A DNA stretch of 64,000 nucleotides from Eubacteriales bacterium (GCA_028705775.1 JAQWCW010000013.1:1-64000), one strand, 5' to 3'; shown: positions 15,415 through 23,467, counted from the stretch's first letter. The notes: generated by a model not told the origin, from the letters alone. Numbers and translations: made by a program.

Positions 15415-17001
15415 TTGCTTATCCGCATCAAGGTATCACGGGCGGAAAACGTCAACTACTTCGGCGTTACCAACGGCGACATCGTAGCTATCGACATCGA
15501 GGACTACCTTTGCGGCGTCGTCGGCTCGGAAATAGGTAACGCGAGCTTGGAGGCTTGCAAGGCGCAGGCAATCGCGGCGCGCACCTATGCCATGCCATAC
15601 ACGGGCGATGGCGAGTATATCACCGACCAAAGCGACAAGCATCAAGCGTTCCGCACAAGCCGCATGGACAAGGACAAATACCCAAACGCCATACAGGGTG
15701 TTTCCGATACGGCGGGCATCGTGCTTACCTACGGCGGGAAAATCCTCAAAACATGCAGCTATTCCGCAAGCAACGGCGGGCGAACGGTGAGCAGCGCGGA
15801 GCGCTGGGGAGGCGAGCGGCCCTACCTTATCGCGCAGGACGACCCGTGGGACGCCGCAGAGTGCGCGGAAAGGGCATCAAAAGGGCAGAACGTCACGAAG
15901 GGTCACGGTGTAGGCATGAGCCAATACGGGGCGTCCTGGGCGGCAAAAAACGGCATCAGCGCGGATAAAATCCTCGCGTTCTACTATCCGGGCGCGGAGC
16001 TCAAAAGCAACTATGGGGAGGGAGGTATCGGCATGGAAATTCTGACTTGCTACCAAACGGCGAACAGATGCTATCAAAAGGGGCGCAAAGCCTCCCACGT
16101 TGGCATCTTGGTACACTCCACGGGTGCCAACAACCGCAATATCAAGCGCTATGTATACGCGCCCGACCGCCTCGGCGTGAACGCGAACGGGAACCATTGG
16201 AACAAAGCCGAAGCGGATAAATGTATGCACGCATTTATCGGACTGGACGCGAACGGCGAGGTAATCGTAGCTAACACGCTTCCATACGAATATGCGTGCT
16301 GGGGTTGCGGAAAAGGGAACAAGGGGAGTTACAACTACGATCCTACGGCACATCTGCAATTTGAGATATGCCAGGGCAGCGCGACGGACGAAGCATATTA
16401 CCGCAAGGCTGTGGGCGTGGCGGAGGAATATTGCGCGTATCTGTGCCGCCGCTTCGGGTTCACTTCTGCCGACATATGCAGCCACAGGGAGGCGGCGCTC
16501 GCCGGGTACGCCAGCAATCACGGCGATCCCGAAAGCTGGATGCGGAACTTCGGTGACAACATGGATATGTTCCGCGCCCGCGTCGCCGCCATACTCGGAG
16601 AACCCGCGAAGGAGCCCGTAATCGGGCAAGCTCCCGCCTCGCCTACGCCTAGCAAGCTGGGCGACCGCACGTTGCGCCACGGCGACAAGGGCGACGACGT
16701 AAAGGAACTTCAAGCCGCGCTCGCCGCGCTTGGCTATGACCTCGGCAGCTTCGGCGCGAACAAAGACGGCATCGACGGCAGCTTTGGACCTGCGACCGAA
16801 ACGGCGGTTGGGCGCTTCCAAGAGGATAACGCGCTCGCAGTGGACGGCATCGCCGGACGGCAGACGTTCGCCGCGCTCGCACAGGCAAAGCCCGCAACGG
16901 AACAACCGCCCGTGCGGTATCGGCTTATCCTCACAGGCAGCGAGGACGATATGAAAGCCATGCAAGCGGCATACGGCGGCACGCTAGAGGTCATCACATG
17001 A
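15415..17001 (+). CDS. Multidomain endolysin: SpoIID-like + N-acetylmuramoyl-L-alanine amidase + peptidoglycan-binding domain
   Basis: A 528-residue lysin starting at TTG behind GGAAGGAGGG. Residues 1-205: SpoIID/LytB domain (SLEACKAQAIAARTYAM, SASNGG, GHGVGMSQYGA). Residues about 215-395: type-2 amidase (SHVGILVHSTGANN, FEICQGSATDEAYY, ICSHREA). Residues about 422-495: PG_binding_1 (LRHGDKGDDVKELQAAL, DGSFGPAT). Known SpoIID enzymes cut glycan strands stripped of peptides, and amidases strip peptides, so the two activities should work in series. No signal peptide; export by the holin is expected. Confidence 0.88.
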   Translation: MLIRIKVSRAENVNYFGVTNGDIVAIDIEDYLCGVVGSEIGNASLEACKAQAIAARTYAMPYTGDGEYITDQSDKHQAFRTSRMDKDKYPNAIQGVSDTAGIVLTYGGKILKTCSYSASNGGRTVSSAERWGGERPYLIAQDDPWDAAECAERASKGQNVTKGHGVGMSQYGASWAAKNGISADKILAFYYPGAELKSNYGEGGIGMEILTCYQTANRCYQKGRKASHVGILVHSTGANNRNIKRYVYAPDRLGVNANGNHWNKAEADKCMHAFIGLDANGEVIVANTLPYEYACWGCGKGNKGSYNYDPTAHLQFEICQGSATDEAYYRKAVGVAEEYCAYLCRRFGFTSADICSHREAALAGYASNHGDPESWMRNFGDNMDMFRARVAAILGEPAKEPVIGQAPASPTPSKLGDRTLRHGDKGDDVKELQAALAALGYDLGSFGANKDGIDGSFGPATETAVGRFQEDNALAVDGIAGRQTFAALAQAKPATEQPPVRYRLILTGSEDDMKAMQAAYGGTLEVIT

Positions 17002-17168
17002 TTGCCCTCGCGCTGATTATCGCGGGTACGTTGGTTTGTATGGCTTTCGGACTTAGCCTTGCCAAGATTGCAAGGGAAGCCGACGAGCAATCGGAACAGC
17101 AATATCAACGGCTTATAGACAAGCAGCGCGACGAAAAACCCGCTGTCACGCGGCGGGAAAAGAGGTGA
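16998..17168 (+). CDS. Small single-span membrane protein, lysis module
   Basis: A 56-residue protein (MIALALIIAGTLVCMAFGLS...) whose ATG overlaps the endolysin stop (ATGA). Residues 1-22 are a membrane segment; the rest is a charged helix (EADEQSEQQYQRLIDKQRDE). The topology and place suggest a holin accessory or spanin-like partner. No family recognised. Confidence 0.6.
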   Translation: MIALALIIAGTLVCMAFGLSLAKIAREADEQSEQQYQRLIDKQRDEKPAVTRREKR

Positions 17169-17173
17169 TATTT

Positions 17174-17512
17174 ATGGCAGAGTATAACGCGGAGCTTGCC
17201 GACATCCGCGAGCATTTGCAAAAATTATCTACCGAACAAGCAAAAATGGGGGAGCGGATTGACGGGGCGCTGAAACGGATCGACGAGCAGAAGCAGCTCG
17301 CCGATTCCGTTCATACGCTCGCGCTTTCCGTGCGCGATCTGACGAACGCCCAAAAGAACACATCCGACGCGGTAAAGACGCTGCGCGACGAGATGGACGA
17401 GCTAAAGGGCAAGCCCGCAAAAAGATGGGAAAGCGTCATTGGCTCGGTGCTCGGCGCGCTCGTGGGCGGCATTATCGCATACTTCCTGTGGGCGACCGGG
17501 CTAAAAAAGTAA
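17174..17512 (+). CDS. XhlA-like membrane-associated lysis protein
   Basis: A 112-residue protein: an N-terminal coiled coil (residues 1-85, heptad-like, KLSTEQAKMGERIDGAL) and one C-terminal membrane segment (SVIGSVLGALVGGIIAYFLW). This is the layout of XhlA proteins, which assist holin/endolysin release in Bacillus-type phages. AGAGGTG lies 5-11 bases before the ATG; a GTG at 17165 is a less likely start. Confidence 0.7.
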   Translation: MAEYNAELADIREHLQKLSTEQAKMGERIDGALKRIDEQKQLADSVHTLALSVRDLTNAQKNTSDAVKTLRDEMDELKGKPAKRWESVIGSVLGALVGGIIAYFLWATGLKK

Positions 17513-17522
17513 CAACGGCTGT

Positions 17523-17548
17523 AAACCGCGAGCGTTCGCGGTTTTCTG
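17523..17548 (+). terminator. Intrinsic terminator-like hairpin before holin gene
   Basis: Stem AAACCGCG/CGCGGTTT, loop AGCGTT, then TTTTC. Same loop as the hairpin at 1622; both lie in late-gene gaps. Confidence 0.6.
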
Positions 17549-17606
17549 CACTACGCGCGGCCCGCTACGGGGGCAACCCGCGCGAAAAAACGAAGGAGGT
17601 TTTCCA

Positions 17607-18095
17607 ATGAATATCGACCTTACCCCTATCCTCCAAGCGGTGATCGCCATTATCGCCGCGCTCGTGACCTACAAGCTCATCCCGTGGATCAAGGCGCGCA
17701 CGACCAACGAGCAGCAGGCATACATCAAGGCGACCATCAAGACCCTTGTGTTTGCCGCAGAACAGATTTACGGCGCGGGCAAAGGCAAAGAGAAGTACGC
17801 CTACGTCGTGAACGCGCTGAAAGATCGCGGCTTCACCGTCGATCCCGCCGCGATTGAGGCCGCAGTAAATGAAAACTTCTCGCACATTACGGATGTGGAA
17901 ATCACCGATGAGCGTGTTGAAACGATGGACGTTGCTGACATGACGGACGATCAGTTGCGCGCGGTTCTTCCCCAAATGGGCGCAACACAGGAACAGATTA
18001 ACGCTTGCGCGACCCGCGCGGAGCTTGAAGCGCTGATCGAGAGCTTTGCGAAGGATGCGTTGCCCTATCCGCCCACGTTTGGCGGCGCGGAGTAA
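17607..18095 (+). CDS. Phage holin, LLH family
   Basis: A 162-residue protein with one N-terminal membrane span (ILQAVIAIIAALVTYKLIPWI), then the amphipathic region with AAEQIYGAGKGKEKYAYV seen in LLH-type holins, and an acidic C-terminal half ending PTFGGAE. Holins permeabilise the membrane so that the lysin reaches the wall. AAGGAGG is 7 bases before ATG. Last gene of the lysis module; a terminator follows at 18129. Confidence 0.8.
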   Translation: MNIDLTPILQAVIAIIAALVTYKLIPWIKARTTNEQQAYIKATIKTLVFAAEQIYGAGKGKEKYAYVVNALKDRGFTVDPAAIEAAVNENFSHITDVEITDERVETMDVADMTDDQLRAVLPQMGATQEQINACATRAELEALIESFAKDALPYPPTFGGAE

Positions 18096-18128
18096 CGCTC
18101 CACGCCGCCAAATGAAAGCGTCACAAAA

Positions 18129-18168
18129 AGCCCTGCGGATTTTCATACTCCGCAGGGCTATTCTTTTT
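18129..18168. terminator. Strong terminator at end of late genes
   Basis: Eleven-bp stem AGCCCTGCGGA/TCCGCAGGGCT, followed by ATTCTTTTT on the plus strand and preceded by A5, so it can work in both directions. Confidence 0.85.
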
Positions 18169-18225
18169 GACGTTTTGTAGTTGACATAAACAAAAAGAGT
18201 GAAAACAGAAGGGAGGGCAGCATTT

Positions 18226-18819
18226 ATGAAGGTTGTGCAGCCAATACGCGACATGGACGTATTGCAACAATTCTACGACATCGCGCGGGAGCATGATAAG
18301 CATTTGAGAAAAGGCGAAGTATCGTGGGAGTTGATATTGCTCGTTGGCTTCAATACCTCGCTCCGCGTGAGCGACTTCACGCGCTTTCGCGTGCGCGACC
18401 TGCGCGGGCATGATTACGCGCAGATACAGGCAAAAAAGACGGGCAAGGAAGCGCGCGTGCTTATCAATCCTTCGGCTCGACGTGAGATCAACCGCCTGCT
18501 TACCGGGCGCGTCCCGGACGAATACATATTTCAATCCAAACAGCGCGACGCAGCGCACAAACGCCGCCCCATATCGCGGCAGCGCGTGTATCAGATTATG
18601 AACCTCATAGCGAAAAAGGCGGGCGTTGAGGATCGTATCGGTTGCCACACGCTGCGTAAAACGTTCGGCTACCATTACTACAAAATGACGGGCGACGTGG
18701 TAAGCCTGCAACGCATACTGTGTCACTCGTACAGGCGGGAAACGCTTGTCTACATCGGCGTGATTGATGAAAACATTGACGAAAGCCTAATGAAATTTAG
18801 GCTCGTGGGGAGGCGGTAG
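18226..18819 (+). CDS. Short tyrosine recombinase/integrase
   Basis: A 197-residue protein with the tyrosine-recombinase catalytic set: Arg in TSLRVSDF, Lys in KKTGKEAR, HTLRKTF (H-x-x-R), then LCHSYRRETLVYIGV (H and the nucleophilic Tyr). The N-terminal arm and most of the core-binding domain are missing compared with usual integrases (about 380 residues), so it may be a resolvase or invertase rather than the main integrase. GGAGGG lies about 10 bases before the ATG. Ends in TAG. Confidence 0.8.
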   Translation: MKVVQPIRDMDVLQQFYDIAREHDKHLRKGEVSWELILLVGFNTSLRVSDFTRFRVRDLRGHDYAQIQAKKTGKEARVLINPSARREINRLLTGRVPDEYIFQSKQRDAAHKRRPISRQRVYQIMNLIAKKAGVEDRIGCHTLRKTFGYHYYKMTGDVVSLQRILCHSYRRETLVYIGVIDENIDESLMKFRLVGRR

Positions 18820-18821
18820 CA

Positions 18822-19117
18822 ATGAAGCACAAGAGAAATGATATAAAGGCGCAGAAACCAAAAGAGTACACGATGCAGTTTACCGAAAAGAACGGGTTGC
18901 TCTCATTTCCGCTTTGCGCTTTGCAAAGGATAAGATGCAAGAAAATTTACTTACCGGCATTGATGCCGAATGTAGAAGCTCATACGCTGAAAGGGCTCAT
19001 ATGTTTCATGTCATAGAAGGTTACATTTCTTCGTTTGGCTGCACGGACGTTGAATGGGCCGAAGCGAGCGCGTTTGAATTGTGGTTTGAAAACGACGAGA
19101 GAGAAAGGTTTTACTGA
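18822..19117 (+). pseudogene. Small phage protein, probably frameshifted
   Basis: Translation signals (GGGGAGG) point to ATG 18822, which reads MKHKRNDIKAQKPK and then loses sense after about residue 15. The frame that looks like a real protein starts in the A4 run at about 18860 and runs to 19117 (DAVYRKERVALISALRFAKDKM, later GYISSFGCTDVEWAEASAFE). One extra A in that run would join the two into a single product of about 97 residues. Either a sequencing loss, a real frameshift or slippage. Function unknown. Confidence 0.45.
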
Positions 19118-19118
19118 T

Positions 19119-19733
19119 ATGAGATACAAGACCATATACGCCGATCCTCCGTGGATGGAAAGTGGCGGAGGGAAAATACGGCGCGGCGCTGACCGTCATT
19201 ACCCGCTGATGAAAACGCGCGACATCGCCGCCATACCCGTGCGCGAGCTCGCCGACGAGGAAGGTTGCCACTTGTACCTTTGGGCGACAAACAACCACCT
19301 GCGCGACGCGCTGGACGTTATCACGGCATGGGGTTTTGAGTACGTCACGATGATAACATGGCTCAAAGACCGAAAGGGATTGGGGCAGTATTACCGGGGC
19401 ATGACGGAGCATTGCCTATTCGCCGTGACGGATAAGCGCCTGCCGTACAGGATCGAGGACGGAAAACGGTGTCAAGGCGTTACGGGCTTCTACGAGGCGA
19501 AACAGGCGCACAGCGTAAAGCCCGCGACCATGCGCGCCATGATCGAACTCGTGAGCTACGCGCCCCGCGTGGAGCTATTCGCGCGCGAGCAATACGCGGG
19601 ATGGGATGCGTGGGGGAACGAGGTAGAAAGCATCCCGTTCAGCGGGGGGGGGGTCATATTTAGGATAATCGTTATTCAAATCGTTTTGGCGGCGTGTACT
19701 TGTCATAAAAAGGCATGGTTAAACAGAGCCTAA
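19119..19733 (+). CDS. MT-A70-like adenine methyltransferase with G10 tract near the 3' end
   Basis: A 204-residue N6-adenine methyltransferase: DPPW catalytic motif at residues 8-11, YLWATNNHL, YYRGMTEHCLF, and SVKPATMRAMIE. Such enzymes methylate phage or host DNA, often against restriction. The family normally ends a few residues after WDAWGNEV. Here a run of ten G (19644-19653) follows, leading to a 25-residue hydrophobic tail. With nine G the protein would end in SYLG, with eight or eleven in HI, both close to normal length. So the tract is either phase-variable or miscounted. Confidence 0.85.
   Translation: MRYKTIYADPPWMESGGGKIRRGADRHYPLMKTRDIAAIPVRELADEEGCHLYLWATNNHLRDALDVITAWGFEYVTMITWLKDRKGLGQYYRGMTEHCLFAVTDKRLPYRIEDGKRCQGVTGFYEAKQAHSVKPATMRAMIELVSYAPRVELFAREQYAGWDAWGNEVESIPFSGGGVIFRIIVIQIVLAACTCHKKAWLNRA
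19644..19653 (+). repeat. Poly-G (10) homopolymer in methyltransferase gene
   Basis: Ten consecutive G after codons for SIPFS. Length changes alter only the C-terminal end of the methyltransferase. Confidence 0.9.
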
Positions 19734-19821
19734 AAACACGGGTGAAATTTCGGATATAAAATAGGAAGCGAAGTTTTCAAATCGCGTTTTACAGAACACC
19801 GCATTATGAAAAACAGGAGGA

Positions 19822-19858
19822 CAAAAAAAGAGGGCGCTCCCGCAATGGGAACGCCCTC
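19822..19858 (-). terminator. Terminator of the leftward operon
   Basis: On the minus strand: stem GAGGGCG...CGCCCTC extended by GGGA/TCCC-type pairing, then seven T. It closes the ten-gene minus-strand array. Confidence 0.85.
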
Positions 19859-19863
19859 GTGCT

Positions 19864-20043
19864 TCATGCCTCCAAAAGCTCCAATAGCTCGCCGCCCTCG
19901 GCGATCTCCTGCGCCTCAATCCGGGCGCGCCGGTAATCCGGCGCTGTGACCGTCACGCGGACGACCATACCAAGCACCGCTATATCAGCATAGTATACCT
20001 TGCAAGGGAAAAGGCGCGCGACGATCTGACGGGTCATTTTCAT
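19864..20043 (-). CDS. Small phage protein, last gene of leftward array
   Basis: A 59-residue protein (MKMTRQIVARLFPCKVYYADI...), beta-rich first half and an acidic helix at the end (EIAEGGELLELLEA). The start follows a type-B leader (ACATAGGAGGGTAACACC) and the gene stops 6 bases before the operon terminator. Function unknown. Confidence 0.65.
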   Translation of the reverse strand: MKMTRQIVARLFPCKVYYADIAVLGMVVRVTVTAPDYRRARIEAQEIAEGGELLELLEA

Positions 20044-20067
20044 GGTGTTACCCTCCTATGTGTTTTT
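20044..20067 (-). promoter_or_regulatory. Type-B leader, copy 1
   Basis: Minus strand AAAAACACATAGGAGG then GTAACACC directly before ATG; one of five near-identical ribosome-site leaders in the leftward array. Confidence 0.75.
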
Positions 20068-20084
20068 GAAACGCTTTCGAGGCG

Positions 20085-20303
20085 TTACATTTTGTGCTGC
20101 TCGCTGCTTTCCTGTGCTTTTTTCCGCGACAAGAATATCTTTTTGCCAAGATCGTCAGCTTCGTAATATCGCCTATAATCCGACAAGCGTTTCTTGCCTT
20201 TGCTTGCGCTTACAGCAAAGCGGTTTCCGACCCAATCCCACAAATACCAGTGCATAATCGACCCGTCCGGCTCTTTTGTGTACAACGATTGATTTTCTCG
20301 CAT
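20085..20303 (-). CDS. Phage protein of unknown function (72 aa)
   Basis: Starts MRENQSLYTKEPDGSIMHWYLW, aromatic-rich first half, then a basic helical second half ending SSEQHKM. Preceded by a type-A hairpin leader with AAGGAGG. No family recognised. Confidence 0.6.
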   Translation of the reverse strand: MRENQSLYTKEPDGSIMHWYLWDWVGNRFAVSASKGKKRLSDYRRYYEADDLGKKIFLSRKKAQESSEQHKM

Positions 20304-20316
20304 ATTAACGCCTCCT

Positions 20317-20350
20317 TGCCCGCGTATAATGCCCGCGGGCGGGCGGTCTG
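20317..20350 (-). repeat. Type-A hairpin leader, copy 1
   Basis: Minus strand: GCCCGCG/CGCGGGC stem with 9-base loop (GGCATTATA), just 5' of the ribosome site of the gene starting at 20303. Confidence 0.8.
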
Positions 20351-20385
20351 CTGGTATAATGCTTACAAGGCAATGCCATTACGCG

Positions 20386-20757
20386 CTATTCTACGGTTGT
20401 CGCACGGATAAACGCGCCCGCATAAACCTCTATTTTGCTAGGATGCAGTCCATCGCGCCATGCGTAGGTGTCGGGCTCAAAAGTTACCTTGCAGGCGGAG
20501 AGCACAGCCAGCGCCCAGCGGATCGGACGCGCGTTGAGGCTTTCGCGGCGCGCGACAATCGTACAGGCGACACCTACCGCGACCGCCGCGCGCCCGAACC
20601 TTTTGATGCCGTCAGAGAACATCTGCGGCGCGTCTGTTGTTGACATCATATCGCGCACATCGCGCAGGGCTGCTTTTACACGGCAAATATCTTTCCTCGT
20701 TCCGTCGTTTGCGGTCCATTGCGCGATTTCACGCGCGAGGCTCGTATCTATCTGCAT
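20386..20757 (-). CDS. Phage protein of unknown function (123 aa)
   Basis: MQIDTSLAREIAQWTANDG..., mostly helical, with a repeated Ala/Val segment (RAAVAVGVACTIVARRE) that could be a buried helix, and a C-terminal half with aromatic strands. Start set at 20757, after the AAAGG of the type-A leader; the frame stays open through the leader but that part is non-coding repeat. Ends in TAG. Confidence 0.6.
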   Translation of the reverse strand: MQIDTSLAREIAQWTANDGTRKDICRVKAALRDVRDMMSTTDAPQMFSDGIKRFGRAAVAVGVACTIVARRESLNARPIRWALAVLSACKVTFEPDTYAWRDGLHPSKIEVYAGAFIRATTVE

Positions 20758-20771
20758 AATATGACCCTTTC

Positions 20772-20801
20772 TGCCCGCGTACAATGCCCGCGGGCGGGCG
20801 G
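20772..20801 (-). repeat. Type-A hairpin leader, copy 2
   Basis: Same stem GCCCGCG/CGCGGGC, loop GGCATTGTA, followed by AGAAAGG and the start at 20757. Confidence 0.8.
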
Positions 20802-20806
20802 CTGTA

Positions 20807-21124
20807 CTATTTGTCAAGCTCGATACGCACCCAACGCCCGGACAACTGCTGCTCGCGTTCTATTTTAACGCCCTCGATACCCCATGTGTAACCGTCGCGC
20901 TCCAAGCGTTCCAAAATTTCTAACAACTGATCGCAATGGTATACGCTGCATCCAACAATCACATGGCAACCGTCGCCATATGGTTTGATTGTCTGACCGC
21001 GTTTCCATCCAGTACACCAAATTTCTGTACCAGCGTCGGGTATCGCCCAGCTATCGCAAGTGTAGGTTTTGTGGGTGTCGCCAGCATTGATTACATCGTG
21101 ATAACGGCGTAGTTGTGTATTCAT
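20807..21124 (-). CDS. Phage protein of unknown function (105 aa)
   Basis: MNTQLRRYHDVINAGDTHKTY..., with five Cys (including CDSWAIPDAGTEIWC and HVIVGCSVYHC) and a C-terminal helix-strand unit ending RWVRIELDK. Preceded by a type-A leader. Ends in TAG. No family recognised. Confidence 0.6.
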   Translation of the reverse strand: MNTQLRRYHDVINAGDTHKTYTCDSWAIPDAGTEIWCTGWKRGQTIKPYGDGCHVIVGCSVYHCDQLLEILERLERDGYTWGIEGVKIEREQQLSGRWVRIELDK

Positions 21125-21136
21125 AATGACCCTTTC

Positions 21137-21170
21137 TGCCCGCGTATGATGCCCGCGGGCGGGCGGTCTG
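21137..21170 (-). repeat. Type-A hairpin leader, copy 3
   Basis: Stem as other copies, loop GGCATCATA, then AGAAAGGG before the start at 21124. The preceding stop is followed by TAACGCTTTGAAAACATTTCA, a tail also seen with other copies. Confidence 0.8.
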
Positions 21171-21192
21171 TGGGTGAAATGTTTTCAAAGCG

Positions 21193-22443
21193 TTACTTTC
21201 CTACGCGCTCCGCGAACTCCGCAAGGGAGAGCGTTTCCGGCGCTTTTTTGAATACCGTTCCGTCGTGACCGTCGCAGATGCCAAGCGTCCACTCGTCTTT
21301 TGAGTACGGGCGCGGGCGAGGCTTACGAACAATCGGCTTTTCATCGCCCGTCTTGAGCGTTACGCTCGTTTCCGTGGCCTTGATGATCGTATACTCGACC
21401 GGCTCATAGCGCACCGTTGCGGCGTTCCAGCGATGGACGTTGAAGGTATCGCCCACGGCGAAGGGGTGAGGCTCGCGCGCCTCGTCCGTGGAAACAACGC
21501 TTTCGATTTCCGCGAACGCCACCGATAACGTGCTGTTCGCCGCGCCGCCCTCCAAAATGCGAACCGTCGCGTTGACCTTGCCGACGCTCACAACCTCGCA
21601 TTTGCCCCACCTTTTCACAAACACCGTATAACCGTTTTTGACGTTACCGGGCGAGAATTTCACGCCGCCCGCCTCGTCCATGCAATCCTGGTAATACGCG
21701 AGCTTGTCAAGTTGGGTGTCGAGCATATCTAGCAACCGATCCAGCCACTTTTGCAAGCCATCGACCGTGACGGGCGATCCGTCGTAGCAACTCAAATTCT
21801 CGCCGCTCTCGATACGGGCAAGGGTTTTTTCGCGTTCCTCGATGCTCCTTTTCAGCGCGCGGATTTCCTTCTCGGCGTCCTTAATACGGCGGTCAATAAA
21901 GCCCCGGTCGGTCGGGCGCGTTCCCGCTGCCGTTTCGCGGGCGGTAGCGGCGCGCTCTTGGTAGTAAGCGCTCTTACGGTATTCGTCCATGCCGCGCTCG
22001 AAAGCCGCAAACATCTTTTCACGACGGCGGGTAAAGGCGCGCCCCGCGCCGCTGCTGATGTTCGGCTGCGTGAAAAACGCTATGTCGCCGTGCATGTGGT
22101 TAATCGGCTCTTGGAGCGCCGCGCCTCGCGTCTGCGCGTTGTCGGCGTGTTCCTCGTACCGTTCCGCGCGGGCTTCGGCGCGTTCCGCCTTGCGCTGCAT
22201 CTGCTCGGCAAAGCTGATTTTCTCGCCCGTTTCGCCGCCGTCCTCGCTTCCGAGGCTTTCCGCGACGCGGCGAGCGCGGTAAAGGTTGGGGTGCTTTGCG
22301 CGGCTTACCCATGCGCCCGCGGACCGGCTCCACAGGAACGCGCTTTTGATGCTGTCCTTCGCCGTTTCCGGCAGCGCGTCATACTCGGAGCGGTCAAAGT
22401 GAAGCTCCAGCTTTTCGGTTTCTCGGTTGTGGTAGTGTTTCAT
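21193..22443 (-). CDS. DUF3560-type phage protein
   Basis: A 416-residue protein. N-terminal 60 residues form a small domain with FLWSRSAGAWVSRAKHPNLYRARRVAESLG. Residues about 80-260 match DUF3560: a long charged helix (KAERAEARAERYEEHADNAQ), then FTQPNISSGAGRAFTRRREKMF and KSAYYQERA. DUF3560 occurs in polyvalent anti-restriction-type proteins of phages and plasmids. The C-terminal 130 residues are beta-rich and end in SLAEFAERVGK, a peptide similar to that in three neighbours. Type-B leader. Confidence 0.75.
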   Translation of the reverse strand: MKHYHNRETEKLELHFDRSEYDALPETAKDSIKSAFLWSRSAGAWVSRAKHPNLYRARRVAESLGSEDGGETGEKISFAEQMQRKAERAEARAERYEEHADNAQTRGAALQEPINHMHGDIAFFTQPNISSGAGRAFTRRREKMFAAFERGMDEYRKSAYYQERAATARETAAGTRPTDRGFIDRRIKDAEKEIRALKRSIEEREKTLARIESGENLSCYDGSPVTVDGLQKWLDRLLDMLDTQLDKLAYYQDCMDEAGGVKFSPGNVKNGYTVFVKRWGKCEVVSVGKVNATVRILEGGAANSTLSVAFAEIESVVSTDEAREPHPFAVGDTFNVHRWNAATVRYEPVEYTIIKATETSVTLKTGDEKPIVRKPRPRPYSKDEWTLGICDGHDGTVFKKAPETLSLAEFAERVGK

Positions 22444-22467
22444 GGTGTTTATGCCTCCCGTGTATTT
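22444..22467 (-). promoter_or_regulatory. Type-B leader, copy 2
   Basis: Minus strand AAATACACGGGAGG then CATAAACACC before ATG; the most diverged of the five B leaders. Confidence 0.65.
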
Positions 22468-22547
22468 ATTTGCGGCTTTCCGCGACACTCCGCGAACGCC
22501 TGCGGAGTGTTTCGATCCGTTGCCATCGGATCATCATCGGGCGGAGA

Positions 22548-22832
22548 TTAACAGCACTCGTATTCGCGCAGGAACTCCGACACGCTGACGGGCTCCCACG
22601 GATCGCAGTAGCCGCTAAAGGCTTGATCGAACTTCCGCGCGTGTTTCTCGCTCGCTTTCATGCTTCGCAAGTCGGCGACCGATACGCGGCATAGGCTTCT
22701 GTTGGCGGGGTCAGAACGCAAGTTGTCATACCAACGGTTGAGCCGTTCAAGCTCGGCGGGCGTTTCGACGCGAATAACGGTATACTCGTTTGAGAAATTC
22801 CGGGGATAGTAGGCGCAATACATGGTTTTCAT
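22548..22832 (-). CDS. Phage protein of unknown function (94 aa)
   Basis: MKTMYCAYYPRNFSNEYTVIR..., an alpha/beta protein ending VSVSEFLREYECC, similar to the C-terminal peptide of neighbouring proteins. Type-B leader fixes the first ATG as the start (a second ATG lies three codons later). No family recognised. Confidence 0.6.
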   Translation of the reverse strand: MKTMYCAYYPRNFSNEYTVIRVETPAELERLNRWYDNLRSDPANRSLCRVSVADLRSMKASEKHARKFDQAFSGYCDPWEPVSVSEFLREYECC

Positions 22833-22858
22833 GGTGTTATCCCTCCTGTGTGTTTTTT
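22833..22858 (-). promoter_or_regulatory. Type-B leader, copy 3
   Basis: Minus strand AAAACACACAGGAGG then GATAACACC; it begins inside the stop codon of the preceding gene, so genes are only 24 bases apart. Confidence 0.75.
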
Positions 22859-23456
22859 AAGCGCAATACTTCGCGGCGAACGCCTGTAAAGTAAAGGTTT
22901 CTCTGTCATTGCTCGCGGGCGCTTTGAGCATATCCAAAAACTGCGCCGCCGTTATCTTGCGGACCTGTCCAATCCAGCGATCCGCCTTGTCGAGCTTGTT
23001 CATGCCGGGATTGCTGCCGACGACAAGCAGCGTCGTTCCCGCCGTCATTGTGTCGTATGCTTTGCCTCCTGCCGCTTGCACGGCGGCTATTGCCTGCGAG
23101 CGCTTAAAGCCCTCAATCGTACCCGTGAAAGAAACGGTCTGCCCTCGAAACGCGCCGCCGTTTTGCGGCTGCGTTTTGGGCGGTTCCTTCGGCTGATCCA
23201 GCACGACAACGGGCGCGATGCTTGGCGCTTCCGGCTTCTCTTTGCGCGGTCTGCCGCGCTTCCGCTTCGGCGCGGGCTTCGGCGCGGCTTTCGCGTTTTG
23301 CGTTCGCTCGGCTTTTGCGGCTTCCTTCGCCGCCGTCCTGCGCTCCTGCTCCTGGGCGCGGGCTCTTGCCGCGCGCTTTTTCTTTCCAGCGTGCCACGCG
23401 AGGCCCGCGACGCTGTACAGTATCGCGGCGATGCAGATAATCGCAAATGCGTTCAT
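22857..23456 (-). CDS. Membrane-anchored AT-hook/BRCT phage protein
   Basis: A 199-residue protein with three parts. Residues 3-22 are a membrane segment (FAIICIAAILYSVAGLAW). Residues 25-85 are Lys/Arg/Ala-rich with an AT-hook core (RKRGRPRK). Residues about 97-178 are a BRCT domain like that of bacterial LigA (FRGQTVSFTGTIEG, VQAAGGKAYDTMTAGTTLLVVG). It could tether DNA to the membrane. The C-terminus (TLQAFAAKYCA) resembles that of three neighbours. Type-A leader fixes the start. Confidence 0.75.
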   Translation of the reverse strand: MNAFAIICIAAILYSVAGLAWHAGKKKRAARARAQEQERRTAAKEAAKAERTQNAKAAPKPAPKRKRGRPRKEKPEAPSIAPVVVLDQPKEPPKTQPQNGGAFRGQTVSFTGTIEGFKRSQAIAAVQAAGGKAYDTMTAGTTLLVVGSNPGMNKLDKADRWIGQVRKITAAQFLDMLKAPASNDRETFTLQAFAAKYCA

Positions 23457-23467
23457 GGCGTCCTTTC

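Noticed and set aside
18226..18819. Short tyrosine recombinase as proof of the prophage attachment site nearby
   Set aside because: It lies mid-phage and lacks most of the core-binding domain; no att repeat could be identified without the left end.
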